64,000 nucleotides of DNA from Prochilodus magdalenae (GCA_024036415.1 JAMWET010001078.1:52757-116756); one strand, 5' to 3'. Shown: positions 12,292 through 23,529, counted from the stretch's first letter. The notes: generated from the letters alone by a model not told the origin. Numbers and translations: made by a program.

Positions 12292-12720
12292 CAATGAATG
12301 CTGCAAAGGGACATTCATCGGGTCACAAAGCAGATGTTAATGACTGGTAAAAAAAAGGACGTGCCAAAGGTCATAGTGTGAAGGAATTTGCAGGTGTATG
12401 GTCATAACGGTCTACCAGCAGTGGAAACAATCCCAGTCTGCAAGAAATTCTCCTCAGAATTGTGCCAGGGAAGGCATCCACCAAATCTGGCTGAACTGTG
12501 TCTTTGATGCAGAAGTGGTTGAACATTGATGTCGCCTACATCCAGAAACCTGTCCAGTCCATGCCAAATCAAATCTCAGTTGTGCTTGTGGAGGTATTAC
12601 ACACTATCAGCTATGGATTGGTTTTTCAGTGTTACTGGTGTTTTCAGACAAGCACAAGTTACCTGTGCCATTAACATCAATACACTCCTCCATTTTTTAA
12701 CCTTGGTAATCTGAATGATA
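12292..12720 (+). pseudogene. Tc1-like transposase remnant
   Basis: In different frames the sequence reads GRAKGHSVKEFAGV (about 12350-12400), VYQQWKQSQSARNSP (about 12410-12455) and VFSDKHKL (about 12640-12660). These resemble, in order, the helix-turn-helix region and the FSDESRF-type catalytic segment of Tc1 transposases. Frames shift repeatedly and the middle is lost. It abuts the SINE tail. Confidence 0.5.
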
Positions 12721-15050
12721 ATTTTGTTGCATTCAGCACCATAAAAACCTTATGGTATTAGTCCAGCTGAGATGCTGCAAACTATCAATATGGACAAAAG
12801 TAATCAGTGTTCATTTAAAATAAAATCAAGGGACATTGCAAGACTTGCTTTTTAGAAATAAAAAAAAAACTACTTCTTTCCATATTATTCATCTGGTGAT
12901 TCCTTGTTTATCCTTTCACCTGCTAGTCAGCACTCAGCAGACGCATTTATGGTGTAATGTAATTGTGTGTGGGCATTAAAACTGCATCCCATTAACACTT
13001 GTGAATCACACCAAATGTGGTCAAGACCCGTTTTTGATCACCTCCCAATGTGGCTTAAGAGATCTGATCGTAATCCGAGCACCATGTGTCAATGTGGGCG
13101 TGTTTACACTTGGCTTTTTCTGCGGTCGAGTGAAATCCAAACCTGATCTGATCCCTGAAAGCATGTTGATACAAAGTGTAAACAGCCACTATGTGACTTA
13201 TGTTTATCAGTATTTGAACTGGTTGGGCTATATCTTTCACAAAAGGCTGACGTGTACAGAGAATTTGCTAGCAAAAAACATGTGTCGGCTGATTGGCAAC
13301 ATTTGGGCTAAAGGAAGAAATGTAACCAGACTATTTCTTTAAACAAAAGAGAGGATTCTTTAGTGCTTGGCTATCACAATGAGAGAGCATCTGAGGCCGC
13401 CCTGGGCTCCATGCCTGAGTTCTGCTTTAGTAATCACAGTAAATGCATTCAACAAAAAAAGGTGAAAGAGGTAAAGAAATAAATAAGGCATCAATAAAAA
13501 CTGTTCAATAAGCTGAGTGAGCCGGGAACGGCAGTGAGGATCCTGTGTGTGGTTGGCGGGGAGAGCCAAAAGACTGCTTTCATTAAGATATTGGTCTGGA
13601 TGCTGGCGAATTGCTGACAGGGGTGTCCATGCCTTCCCGAAGTTAATCTCCTTCACTTGATAAAAACTTCCCCCTCTGTTCCACTAATGGCCTATTAATT
13701 CATCACTGAGCCCCCGTTCTTCCCTACACTTCCCTTTCTATTTTCATCTCTAACAGCTCTCCCCAGTCTGTCGTTCTTTTCTCTCCCGCTCCCTCTCCCG
13801 CTGCGTGAACTCAATCTCGTGTGAACTCAATTCTGTCTTTTAAGACCTCTTTCATTTTACTCTCTCTGACTTTCTCTCCCTCCCTCTCTCGCTCTCTCAC
13901 CCACTCATTCACTCACACAGAGTAAAAAGTCTCCGGTGGTTGGAAAAGAAGATCCAAAACACAATTCATGTCAAACCATATGCTTGCCGATTAACCGTAT
14001 GGCATTCAATTGACATTTGTGAATCAAAATGACTTTTTTATGACGTCCATGGTTATTCATCCCAGAAACCCATTTCAATCATTTAGAGCTATTTGAGTCA
14101 TTTACAGCAACAGCAAGCCTCCAGTGGCTACGATGGCAGCTAATGGGCCCTATTTAAAAAAAAAAAAAAAAAAAGCAATAAATGCAAATGGTGCATTTTT
14201 AGCTTCATTTTCCATGTTCAACAGTAAACCTAAATGTCTCCTTACAAACAAAGAAAGTCTCTAAGCTACAGGCAGATTATCTTGGTCCTAGATTTCATTC
14301 ACTTGATCCCAAGAGTGTTTGAATGGCGCTCGATACTGCAGTGCTGTGTGTCCTTCCGCTGAGATAATGAACCTGGTGACAATGTACATGATTGCATGTG
14401 CTATTAAATCAGGCCTCCTATCAACTCCATTGATAATGTCTTTAGTTCATCCACTAGTCATGTTGGCCCTCAGTAAATGCCATCATAGAGCTGGATGGTA
14501 CAAAAGACATAAGCCATTGTTGAGGCCATTGTTGTAGAGTTTGGGTGATCACTTGGTCTTACATGGCTGGACCAAACTCCATACAATGACCCTGCAGAGC
14601 CATTAGATAAGCAAAGAGTCATTTTTAGGGAAATCAGTATATCGTCCTCTATACTGAGTCATTATGTAATCCTCTTTAATTAATCATTGGCTAACTTGGG
14701 GACAAAACATTGTATCTACATATTTGTTTTTTTCATTGTTTTTACATAGTTTGTAATGTCTTGTAAAGTATTATGATGAATTGGTCAAAAGAAATACCTC
14801 AAAATTACTTATACTTGGAAAAGGTCTGGTTCCTTAGACTTATATTGAAAGTTTAGTTTCTTTCCTTGAGTAAAGTTTTCATTTTAGAAGTTCCGTTCTG
14901 ACAACACAGCATATGTGTTTTATATATCCATACACACACATACACACATATTGTAGGTCCATACATATATGGATGTCAACAAAGAAGCTAACAAAGAAGT
15001 TATTTTAGCTGTCCAGTGTAACATATTGGAGTTGACATTAAATAGTAGTA
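12721..15050. other. Non-coding, nothing recognised
   Basis: It includes a poly-A run at about 14156-14174 and pyrimidine-rich sequence at 13690-13920. No gene or transposon was recognised. Confidence 0.5.
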
Positions 15051-15059
15051 TGAGCTGAG

Positions 15060-16340
15060 GTGCCGGGTTTAAAGTGCTCTTTGAAGGTATTACATCCAAA
15101 TCGGGTGAACAGTGTAGGAACCATTTTTCTGCATCACCCCCTCATTCTTAGGTGCTGATAAGTAATCGGACACTAAGATAATTACAGGTTAAACTGTCTT
15201 TTTAATACCTTTACAAATCCTTGGCTAAATAAATGACTGGAGTGTGGAGCCCACAAACATCACAAGAAGAGTTCCTTCCCTGCTGATGCTCTGTCAGGCC
15301 TTTGCTGCAGCTGTCTTCAGTTCCTGTGGGGGATTTCACCTTCAGCTTTGCCGTCAGTAAGTGAAATGCACGCTCGATTGGATTGAGGTCAGGTAATGGA
15401 CTTGCTCATTGTAGAGGATTCCTGTGTTTTGCCTTACAAAGTTGTGCGGTGCTTTTGCAGGATGCTTCAAGTCACTGCCTGTCTGCACTGTGAAACGCCT
15501 TCTTGAGCAGATGAACTGTATGTACTTCAGAATTCATCCTGCTAGTTTTTATCTGCAATCACAGCATCAGTAAATACAAGTGCATGACTGGCAAGGGAAC
15601 AGTGATACTTGCCCATATCATAACACTACCTCCAGATGAGGTGGCATGCCTTGGATCATGTGCAGTTTTCCTTTTCTTCCCCATACTCTTCCCTTTCCAT
15701 TGTCCTTGGCCTTTGTCACATCTGTCTCTAAGATGTTATTCCAGAACTGTACAGGCTTTTTTTAGATGTTTTTTGGTAGACTCCGATTTGGTCAGCAATG
15801 GTTTACATCTTGTGGTAAAGCCTCTGTATTTACTCTGTGGTTTACTTCTCTGGATGGTTGACCCCCTGGATAGTGCTCTTGATTTGGCCAACTGTTGTTA
15901 AGGGCTGTTCTTCCCTTAAGGGAGAGAGTTATTCTGTCATCTACCACAGTTGTTTTCCATCACTCTTTACCAAATGGTTGGACACACCTAATGGTTTTAC
16001 AGTGATGTGTTTGTTTGGGTTAGACTTGCTTCACATAGTGAGAGTTCACGGCAACAGAATTCAAATGCAAAAGCCACATTTGAAATCAACTCTAGATCTT
16101 TTATCTGCTTATTAGTAAAAGAAATAATGAGGACATAACACACGTTTGGCCACTGAATAGCTAAACTGCCCATGCTGCTTATTGGGTTTATGAATGAAAA
16201 TGGTTGTAACTCCTACAGGTGCACTGATGTGGAAGCAAATGCCCCCCAAATTAAATCTTATATTGATTATTTATTTTCAACTTCCAGTATGCTACAGTTA
16301 AATTAAAATAACTTTGTCAGCATCCAAATATTTTTGGCCT
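15060..16340 (-). pseudogene. Tc1-like transposon copy, group B, decayed
   Basis: On the minus strand, 15393-15373 encodes PDLNPIE, the core of the PDLNPIE motif in Tc1 transposases, followed by RAFHLLTAK. Upstream on that strand (about 15950-15550) lie matching Tc1 segments, including AACATCTTAGAGACAGATG- and GGTAGTGTTATGATATGGGC-type sequence around the second catalytic region. The 3' side ends with a GTGTCCGATTACTTATC stretch at about 15150-15175. Frames are broken. The outer limits are approximate because the terminal repeats are not clear. Confidence 0.7.
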
Positions 16341-16344
16341 TAAT

Positions 16345-16660
16345 ATTATATTGCATTTCCTCAATACCACTGGGTGCCACAGAACCACCAGAACTTTTCA
16401 AGCAGCAAAGTGACCATAAGGACAACATAACTGCGTAACTTTGAACAATTTGGCCATTTTAAGAGTTTAGCTTGACTTCATTTGGCCTGGTTAGTTACGA
16501 ATCCCTGCAAGAAGATGGCAGAGCAAGTTTTATATATGGTGACGCTAATAGCCATTTGAAAGTGTGGACACCCTTTTTCTGTGACCTATATTCATACAGA
16601 ATGTCTCATACAACTATTCGCAATACAGCTCTTAATTCGTTAGTCTCTGAATTGAAACCA
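16345..16660. other. Non-coding, nothing recognised
   Basis: A short open frame at 16472-16669 has no recognisable features. Nothing else was seen. Confidence 0.4.
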
Positions 16661-16665
16661 ATATA

Positions 16666-17010
16666 CTGAAAGAGGCTCTTTACAGAGGATTTCATCCAGA
16701 GATATACATTATAGTTCTCGATTTCTGCTTTTCTAACACTTACACCGCATATTTCATTTAAAAGTGTGAAGAGCCTGTTTTATGTAATAGGCCCTGTGTA
16801 TACTGAAAGAGGCTCTTTAGAGACTATTCCATTCAAGTGTTGTTCTCAATTCATCATTTATTAACATGTGCTCTCCAGATCTCTTTTACAATATGAGAAT
16901 CTAGGCCTCATATTAGATTCAATATCCAAAAGAGTCTCTTCATAGAGGTTTTAATCCAACACACTATATCCCCCATTCATCATTTATCTGCTAGCATTTT
17001 GTTAGCATTT
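16666..17010 (+). repeat. Degenerate tandem triplet, unit about 130 bp
   Basis: Related segments start at about 16667 (CTGAAAGAGGCTCTTTACAG), 16803 (CTGAAAGAGGCTCTTTAGAG) and 16926 (CAAAAGAGTCTCTTCATAG). Each is followed by ...TTNNATCCA or TTCCATTCAA and a weakly similar body with TTCATCATTTAT-type sequence. Spacings are about 135 and 125 bases. This is an old, diverged local triplication. Confidence 0.5.
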
Positions 17011-17203
17011 ATTAATGTCTTTAGTCTCATGATGCAGTTGGGAAATTGGGACCTATTAGACAATGACACTAATAGAAAGCGGAGGTACATGTGTCTGCGT
17101 ACGCTACCTTTCAATTGCCCTCAAAGGCAGAGCATAAACCTTCACAGAGAGGTAGGTTTGTCGTCGTGAATTACTCTCTCGCTGCTTGAGGGCTCGCTCG
17201 GCC

Positions 17204-17290
17204 ATGACCAGGATGAGACGAACGGACAAACGACGAAGAGATAACATGACAGCTGATAGGCTGCACATGCTACTGACACAGAAACTAATG
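17204..17290 (+). other. Exon-like open segment with donor, unassigned
   Basis: An ATG at 17204 opens a 29-codon frame, MTRMRRTDKRRRDNMTADRL and onward, very basic at the start, that runs into GTGAGT at 17291-17296. The donor match is good. I do not recognise the peptide, and no partner exon is identified. It could be a host first exon, a transposon exon or chance. Confidence 0.2.
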
Positions 17291-17299
17291 GTGAGTGGC

Positions 17300-19285
17300 T
17301 CACACTGAATGTGCAATACTGCCATGAGCAATATACTGCCAACGGTTTACATATTGGCACCACTAGTGGCTAGGTATCTAAACTGCTGGACCAAAAGTTC
17401 ACGGTGTCAGACCCGGTTACTGCAGACATTTGTAGGGTGTTCAGCTTAAAATTTGTGAGTCAGAATATAGTTGGAGTTGGAAACCTGCCACTGCCATGCG
17501 TAGGTTAACTACTAGTCGCATGGATATGACAGCGGAGGAGGCACGGTTTGACACAAATGCTGACTCTTACATTAGCTTAGCGTGGCTCATGACAACCACC
17601 CCCTTCGTTTTTTTCCAGCTGCCTTTCATTTAGTGCCTTACCCATTGCTGCTATGGCACTGGACCTGGTGAAACTTAAACCCTATTTAAGTGAAAAACAA
17701 ACAATGGAATAGTTGCAGTTTTATGTGGTTTCCAATTTGTCGGCTGTCCTGGGAACAGACATGTACCACATGTAGACTCTGCATATAACGTGCAAAAATA
17801 CAGGTGGCATCATACACTTAGACAGTTGTCTAGCAGAAATCTACAGCAGTCTTTTTTTAGTCTTTTAAAATTTGGATGGTCATAAAGCTCGCTACTACAA
17901 GCTGTTCAGACAAGTACTTGAGCAAATGAACGACGTTCAAAAACAGTCTTTTCTCAAATCAGTGTATTACACAGCTAGGAACAGCGGTGGGACTTTAAAG
18001 CAAATAATAAAAAAAAATCTTAATCTGTAATTGGAATTTATTCAATCAGACAGATGAAATGCTATGCATGCAAACAGCCGGTGAGAGATACTGTCATCAA
18101 CTAAACTAATTGTATTTAAAGAATTAAGATTAAATGTGACAGAATTAAATGTATCACACTGACTACAGATTTAAAGGCAAAACTGTGAATGAGTCAAAAG
18201 ATCTGAAGGACACCAGCCCTGGAAGTTTACCTGTAGCGTGCTTTAACCCTTAGTGATCACACTTACTGCTACCAGGACAAAATCATGCTGTAATCTGTTT
18301 ATTGCTCCCTCCTAGCTCATTAAACAAGCAGAATTGAGATCTGCAGATTCTAACTTTCAACTTGCACCATGTTCATGTTTACAAGCACACATTTTGTACA
18401 CATTGTATATTTTTACCTTAAAACAAATAGAAAAAGTCTGAAGGCCAACCGTAAAGCTGTTGATGGAGTATATAAATCAGAAAAACTGTAATTTACTGTC
18501 TAACCCACTTTTTAATTAAATATTAAATTACATGGTCACTTTTATGACAGCTTATGACAACCCCTCACTTTTTTAACACAATTAAATGGTTACAATAACC
18601 TGACATGGGCTATCCTAAATGGCTGAAGCCTAGACCTGAAAAATGCTCTCTCTATTTGGACTGTTGTTTTTTCCTACTTGGCCCTCAGGAATAACTATAT
18701 GCCAGCGAAAACAGGGCCATGGCCTTGCTCGTGCCAGGTCAGTGCGAGATGTTTAATCCAGGGTGGCCTCTTGCTTTTTGTGCAGGTTTATGGCGGATCA
18801 GTAAGACACACAGCAACATTTAGCAGGATTTACGTCTGCTGGATGTTAAAGAGCTTACCCCGCAACTACTGGGCCAGTTCACTGAGTAAGCTACAACCCT
18901 AATAGACTTAATGGAAACAAGGATCATTAGGCCTATTGCTCAAATGCATAGTTTAGGCTGATACTGCATTGAGATTATACAGACTTAAAGAGGGATTTCA
19001 GATCCCATTAATACACGAACAATACAGTCTGGCTGTAAATGGACAGAAACGTGCAAGTCTTATTTTAACACGCCAGCAATAATGGAACACTATATAGCTA
19101 AAATTATTCCTTTTTATGCATTTAATGCATTCAGCTAATTTAAGGTTGTTGTTATGCCTAGGTATTTTGCTAAAGATGACATCATACTGTGTGGTTTAGT
19201 AACACTGTATCTTTTTGGTTTGTTTGCTTGGTGTCCCAGTGTGATGGCTGCAATCTGTAAACACACTTATCGCCAAAAGAATAGT
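17300..19285. other. Non-coding, nothing recognised
   Basis: No RNA gene, terminal repeat or coding motif was found in this AT-rich stretch. Confidence 0.5.
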
Positions 19286-19289
19286 TGTA

Positions 19290-19920
19290 ACCAGAAGGCT
19301 GTGTTGTATTGCAGTGCTATTGGGAAGGAAGATAAAGGTTACCAAGGACAATAAATGATGATAAATTTAGACGGACATGGCCAATATTTATTGAGCTACA
19401 CATACTGAAGTATGTCTCTCAGTTTGGCATCGAACTGCCATGTTCGATACCACAACAGGCCAGATGTCTCAGGATGGAGTTGTAGAGGTTTCTAATGGTG
19501 TCCTGCGATAATCCATCAAATGCATCTGGAACACTGTCACACAGTTCCTGTAGGTTTTGATGTAGGGGTGGAGTGGCACTAGACTTTCTGAACGTGTGAC
19601 ACAGGCAAACAAACCATTCATCTTGGTGCTGACCATGGTGCCTCCACACACAGGTTGGTTAGTCATCTCCACCAAGACAAAACCGGGACTCATCACTGCA
19701 GATGGCTCACTGCCATTCGAAGTCAAGCCATGGCAGTCTGGCACAACACCATTGCAGTCACTTTGATATGTTAAGGTGTATTGAGGACAGTTGTCGCTAC
19801 AGTCACCTTACAAAGATCCTGGCACTAACAGGACGGCTCATGGAAGGCATCACTCCTTGCTCAATGTCTGCCATTGTGGTTGTCAGGTATAGCAATAAGG
19901 CTCGTCCTTACCTAGTACTC
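19290..19920 (-). pseudogene. Tc1-like transposon copy, group A
   Basis: The minus-strand frames read SPGFVLVEMTNQPVCGGTM (about 19690-19630), which aligns with the DESRFxL...VWRR segment of Tc1 transposases, and then NLQELCDSVPDAFDGLSQDT (about 19550-19500) with IRNLYNSILRHLACCGIEHG, which fits the Tc1 C-terminus. The 3' side at 19290-19350 (GCAGTGCTATT, GGAAGGAAGATAAAGGTTAC) matches the copy at 28.6 kb. Frameshifts and substitutions make it inactive. It stops abruptly next to a group C remnant. Confidence 0.72.
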
Positions 19921-19939
19921 TATATGGTAAATGGGAAAT

Positions 19940-20165
19940 ATCATTTATGATCCAGAGCTAATCATCAAAAATCAATACTTGATCTTACTGATGCTATTGC
20001 AGCTGAATGCAATCAAATACTCACAGCAATTATCTAACATTTAGTGTAAAGCCTTACTTGAAGAGTACAGGTTGTTATTGTGGTAAATGAACACTCAATG
20101 AATACTCTTGATTTTGGAAAAAAACAATGGATGAGTGTGGATAAAGTTTAGGACCTGTAGTATAT
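19940..20165 (+). pseudogene. Tc1-like remnant, group C, 3' end
   Basis: ATCAATACTTGATCTTACTGATGC...GCAATCAAATACTCACAGCAAT matches the C-terminal coding and 3' region of the copies at 51.6-51.9 and 55.1-55.4 kb, whose better-preserved versions read like the C-terminus of a Tc1 transposase. Only about 225 bp remain. Confidence 0.5.
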
Positions 20166-20625
20166 GTTAATATTGCACATTTAATAGGCCTGGGAAAGGG
20201 GAACTATGTGCATCTTTGTGATATGTAATATGACGAGAGACATGTGGAGTGCAAGGTGTTTTACCATACCTGTGATTTACCATGCCTTTGGGAGGCAGCA
20301 GACAGAAGCACAGGCCTAGAGGAATTCAGTCGCCCTTTATACTGAGTTCTGATTGCAGGCTTGTTAAAGGCTTTATCTCACACAGCGGTTTCCTTAACCG
20401 TTCCGAGCAGCCTCATTAGGACTGAGGTCTTTTAAGGAGCAAATCTATTTGTGACTCGTTGTTTGTTTACTACAATATGACAACCACTTCAAAGAGCAAA
20501 GTAATTTGATTAATTATTCCCTCCTAATTAAATTATTAATTATTAACATGTGAAGTTTTAATTATTACTGTAGAGATTTAAAAGAAAAACAGAGAGCCAA
20601 CACCCACCCCTTTAATGGATACCGT
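20166..20625. other. Non-coding, possible conserved AT-rich element
   Basis: It contains a run of TAATTA-type sites at about 20505-20565, including ATTAATTATT and CTAATTAAATTATTAATTATT. These are homeodomain-type core sites. It lies about 2.4 kb upstream of the xkr7 ATG. Function is not shown. Confidence 0.3.

Positions 20626-20630
<5 letters not shown>

Positions 20631-20688
<58 letters not shown>
20631..20688. repeat. (CA)n microsatellite
   Basis: A CA tract of about 58 bases, ending in CATACATATC. Confidence 0.92.
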
Positions 20689-20690
<2 letters not shown>

Positions 20691-20714
20691 TATCAGCCAC
20701 AACACTTAATAACA

Positions 20715-21480
20715 ATACATAACATTAAAACCACCTCAGTGTTTCCATTTCATCAGTATCCTTTAATGTTGAGAATGATCCACCCACATAATACCTGCTC
20801 TGTGGTGGTCCTGACTATTAAACAACAGGGTACAAAGGGGATAACAGAGTATACGGAACAGATGGCCTACAGTCTGTATTGTAGAACTACAAAGTGTTTC
20901 TATATAGTAAGTGGGGCTGATAAAATGGGCAGTATGTGTTTTATTGTTATAGGCGATGGATGTGTATATACACGGTTACCTGCCAATTCTGGTGTTCTCT
21001 GGTGAGCACAGGTCCCACTTAAGGACCCCAGACTCTCATGTCACCTTCATGGCCTCTGTTTCAAACATTATGGTCAGAAAGGTGCACAGCAGTAGCCCAA
21101 TGGAGGCATTTTTTAGGGCTCTGGCAGGACTCCTCCTATTCCTCCTCACACAAAGGAGCAGATACTTGTCCTGCCACAGGACTGATACCCTTCCAGGTTC
21201 CTGTCCAGCTGTTCTTTTGGAACGGGCTGTGTCCTGGCATCTTCTCCATCCTCCTGACACTGTGTTGATAGACACAGCAGGCCTCCCTGCGACAGTATGT
21301 ACGGATGTGCCATCCTGGAGGAGCTGGGCTACCTGTGCAACCTAAATGGGCTGGAGGTACCGCCACATGCTACCAGTGGAGACAAGGCTGCTAGAGAAGA
21401 ATTACTCAGCAAGGGTAAAAGAGTAAGAGTAATTGTCTGTGGCCTAATCATTTGAAAACCATTCCCTCTTCAGCACACCT
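20715..21480 (-). pseudogene. Tc1-like transposon copy, group E, internally deleted
   Basis: On the minus strand, about 21170-21107 encodes DKYLLLCVRRNRRSPARAL, which matches the QDRYLLLxxRRNRRxTARALQ segment of a widespread fish Tc1-like transposase lineage, with the helix-turn-helix sequence upstream at about 21300-21200 in broken frames. Homology stops shortly after ARALKN, where the transposase core should follow, so part of the catalytic domain is deleted. The left end AACATTAAAACCACC (about 20723) resembles Tc1-family terminal sequence. Confidence 0.68.
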
Positions 21481-21484
21481 CTTA

Positions 21485-22530
21485 TCCTTTTCGTTTCCCC
21501 CAAAGCAGGAATGATTTAAGTTTCCCACTCGGCTGCAGATGTGACGTAAGCAAGGATGGGCCTTATCGCTGTACCTGACTGACCCAACAGTCACGACTGC
21601 AGACATTCAGCAGCAGTGATGCCCTCCATGAGTCAGACGATTGCATGATCCAGGACCACAAACTGTTAGGATGACTGCATTTAACCCAACGCCAATGTCG
21701 CCGAAGACTGCAATGGTGACATGTCAGGCTGTCATGGAGTAACTCTTCAATGACAAGTCCCGCTTTTGCCTTGGTGGAGACAACCAGCGGATCTGTGTGT
21801 GGAGGGACCATGGTCAGTGTCAAGGGGTTTGTTGTCATGCTTCACATGTCTAGGAGACCTATGCTCAATCCCATTTCTTATTTTTACCCCTACACCTTAT
21901 TTTCGAGTGTAACTCTCCCCCTTGAAACTGAGTTAGAAGGGGTAGTGGTTGAAATCTTCCCCCTATTAAATGGGACAACTCTTAGACAACGGGATACATC
22001 ATCAGTATCAACAAACGAAGAGCATGGGCATCAATCAATCTAACAAGTAACTCAATAAAAAGGAGCACATACAAAAACTACATGACTTCATTAACAGGCC
22101 ATTCATTACCACTCCCTTTTGAGTGTGTCTCTGAAAAATCTAAAATTGAAGGGCCATGTAGCCCTAACACTTCCAGCCCTACCCCTCCATCCCAACAACA
22201 ATCGGGACAACCCTACCCCTAGAAGTGAATGTGCAAAACGGAGGGGTAGGGCTAAGTGTTAGGGTCAAGGGGTAAAGGCGTGAAATGGGATTGAGCCATA
22301 ATGTCAATTTACCTCCACCTGTACCGCAAAACCACACTGTGTGATAATCCATCACGGGATGGATTATCACAGAACACCATTAGGAACCTCTATAACCGAG
22401 ACGTCTGGCATGTTGTGTTAGCAAACATGGCGGCCCAACACCGTACTGAGAGACACTATTTTTGAATGTGTAGCTCAATAAATATGACTCAGATCAGTCT
22501 CAATTTATCATCATGTATTGTACCTTTATG
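21485..22530 (+). pseudogene. Tc1-like transposon copy, group A, interrupted
   Basis: 21485-21862 matches the 5' half of group A (AAGTTTCCCACTCGGCTGC, GCTGTACCTGACTGACCCAACAG, CTTTTGCCTTGGTGGAGACA). 22297-22530 matches its 3' half (GATGGATTATCACAGAACACC, GAACCTCTATAACCGAGACG, GTGTAGCTCAATAAATATG). A separate palindromic element occupies 21863-22296. The flanking halves line up with the uninterrupted minus-strand copy at 19.3-19.9 kb. The transposase frame is broken in many places, so the copy is dead. Confidence 0.7.
21863..22296. mobile_element. TIR element nested in a Tc1 copy
   Basis: The left end GCTCAATCCCATTTC (21863-21877) is repeated in inverted form at the right end (GAAATGGGATTGAGC, 22282-22296). 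The inverted similarity continues inward as a CCCCTACACC/ACCCCTTGACCC-type region. The interior holds further CCTACCCCT/AGGGGTAGGG inverted repeats at about 22180-22250 and no transposase. No clear target-site duplication was found because the host copy is diverged. Confidence 0.6.
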
Positions 22531-22597
22531 TGCCTTCCGATGGGATTGCAATTCCCTTTTCTTCTATCTATATACCTACCTAGCACACACTCTCTCT

Positions 22598-22599
<2 letters not shown>

Positions 22600-22692
<93 letters not shown>
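22600..22692. repeat. (TA)n-(GA)n compound microsatellite
   Basis: About 60 bases of alternating TA pass directly into about 32 bases of GA. It ends about 300 bases upstream of the xkr7 ATG, close to the probable promoter. Confidence 0.95.
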
Positions 22693-22695
<3 letters not shown>

Positions 22696-22852
22696 TGTTA
22701 TAGAGTCGTTATTAATATTATAGAATATTAATAATTAAATAATTATGTAATAATCATTCAAAGGATGCTTCATTTGATACGAGTCAGTATGTGTGCAGTT
22801 CCTCGAAGAGTGACTACTAACCTAGTGAAGCACTCAAACATAAGCAACACAG

Positions 22853-22920
22853 CCTCTCTCTCTCTCTCCCTCTCACACACACACACACACACTCTCTCCC
22901 TCTCTCACTCTGTCACACAC
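22853..22920. repeat. (CT)n/(CA)n microsatellite
   Basis: CT repeats at about 22853-22872, CA repeats at about 22875-22890, then CT and CA again to about 22920. It lies in the probable promoter or 5' UTR of xkr7. Confidence 0.88.
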
Positions 22921-22996
22921 GCGCACTCCCCTCCCCTCTCATCCTACCTCGCGCTCCTTTCCCTTACTCTCTTCCCCTCTCCACCAACCAACCAAC
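22921..22996 (+). promoter_or_regulatory. xkr7: Probable 5' UTR/core promoter of xkr7, CpG island edge
   Basis: C/T-rich, CpG-containing sequence without an obvious TATA box leads into CCAACCAACC and the start codon. The CpG-dense region continues from here to about 23790, unlike anything else in the window. That fits a vertebrate CpG-island promoter. The transcription start cannot be placed from sequence. Confidence 0.5.
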
Positions 22997-23529
22997 ATGG
23001 CCGCTAAGTCGGACGGAGCGGCGGCGTGCGTGGCGGAGCTGGAGCGCGAGCGGGAGAATCGCGAGGATGCTGAGAATCGGGAGAGCGCGCGCACGGGCCG
23101 CTCGCCGCTGCTGGACTGCTGCTGGGTGGTGTGCGCGCTGCTCGTCTTCTTCTCGGACGCCGCCACGGACCTGTGGCTGGCCGCCGACTACTATGCGCGG
23201 CGGGACTACTGGTGGTTCGCGCTCACGCTCGTGTTCGTGGCCGTGCCCTCGGCCGTGGTGCAGGTGCTCAGCTTCAGGTGGTTCGTCTACGACTACACGG
23301 AGATGGAGGAGACGGAGGACAGGCGCGAGGAGCATGAGGCGACGATCGAGGGGGGCGACTGCTATCTTGGCGGCGTGAGTAAAGGAGGCGCTGGAGGAGG
23401 AGTAGGAGGAAGAGGAGGAGGAGGCGGCTCGGCGGCGCGCTCGACCAGCCGAACCCTGCGGTGCTGCAGGGCGTGCATGTGGCTCTTCCAGTCCATCGTA
23501 CACATTCTGCAGCTGGGCCAGGTCTGGAG
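22997..23529 (+). CDS. xkr7: XK-related protein 7-like, exon 1 (partial gene)
   Basis: First coding exon of an XK-family multi-pass membrane protein. The start MAAKSDGAAA is shared with known XKR4/6/7 N-termini. Residues 40-66 (DCCWVVCALLVFFSDAATDLWLAADYY) and 71-100 (YWWFALTLVF...LSFRWFVYDY) form the first two hydrophobic segments; the wording CCWV-CALLVFFSD-ATDLWLA and FRWFVYDY is closest to XKR7. A glycine-rich loop (129-145, GGAGGN repeats) precedes a cysteine-rich CCRACMW and the conserved SIVHILQLGQVW at the exon end. The frame reaches GTGAGG at 23530, giving a phase-2 donor after 177 full codons. The ATG has an A at -3 and G at +4. Some family members (XKR4, XKR8, XKR9) are caspase-activated phospholipid scramblases; activity of this one is not implied. 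Exons 2 and later were not found. XKR4 or XKR6 is a less likely alternative. Confidence 0.85.
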
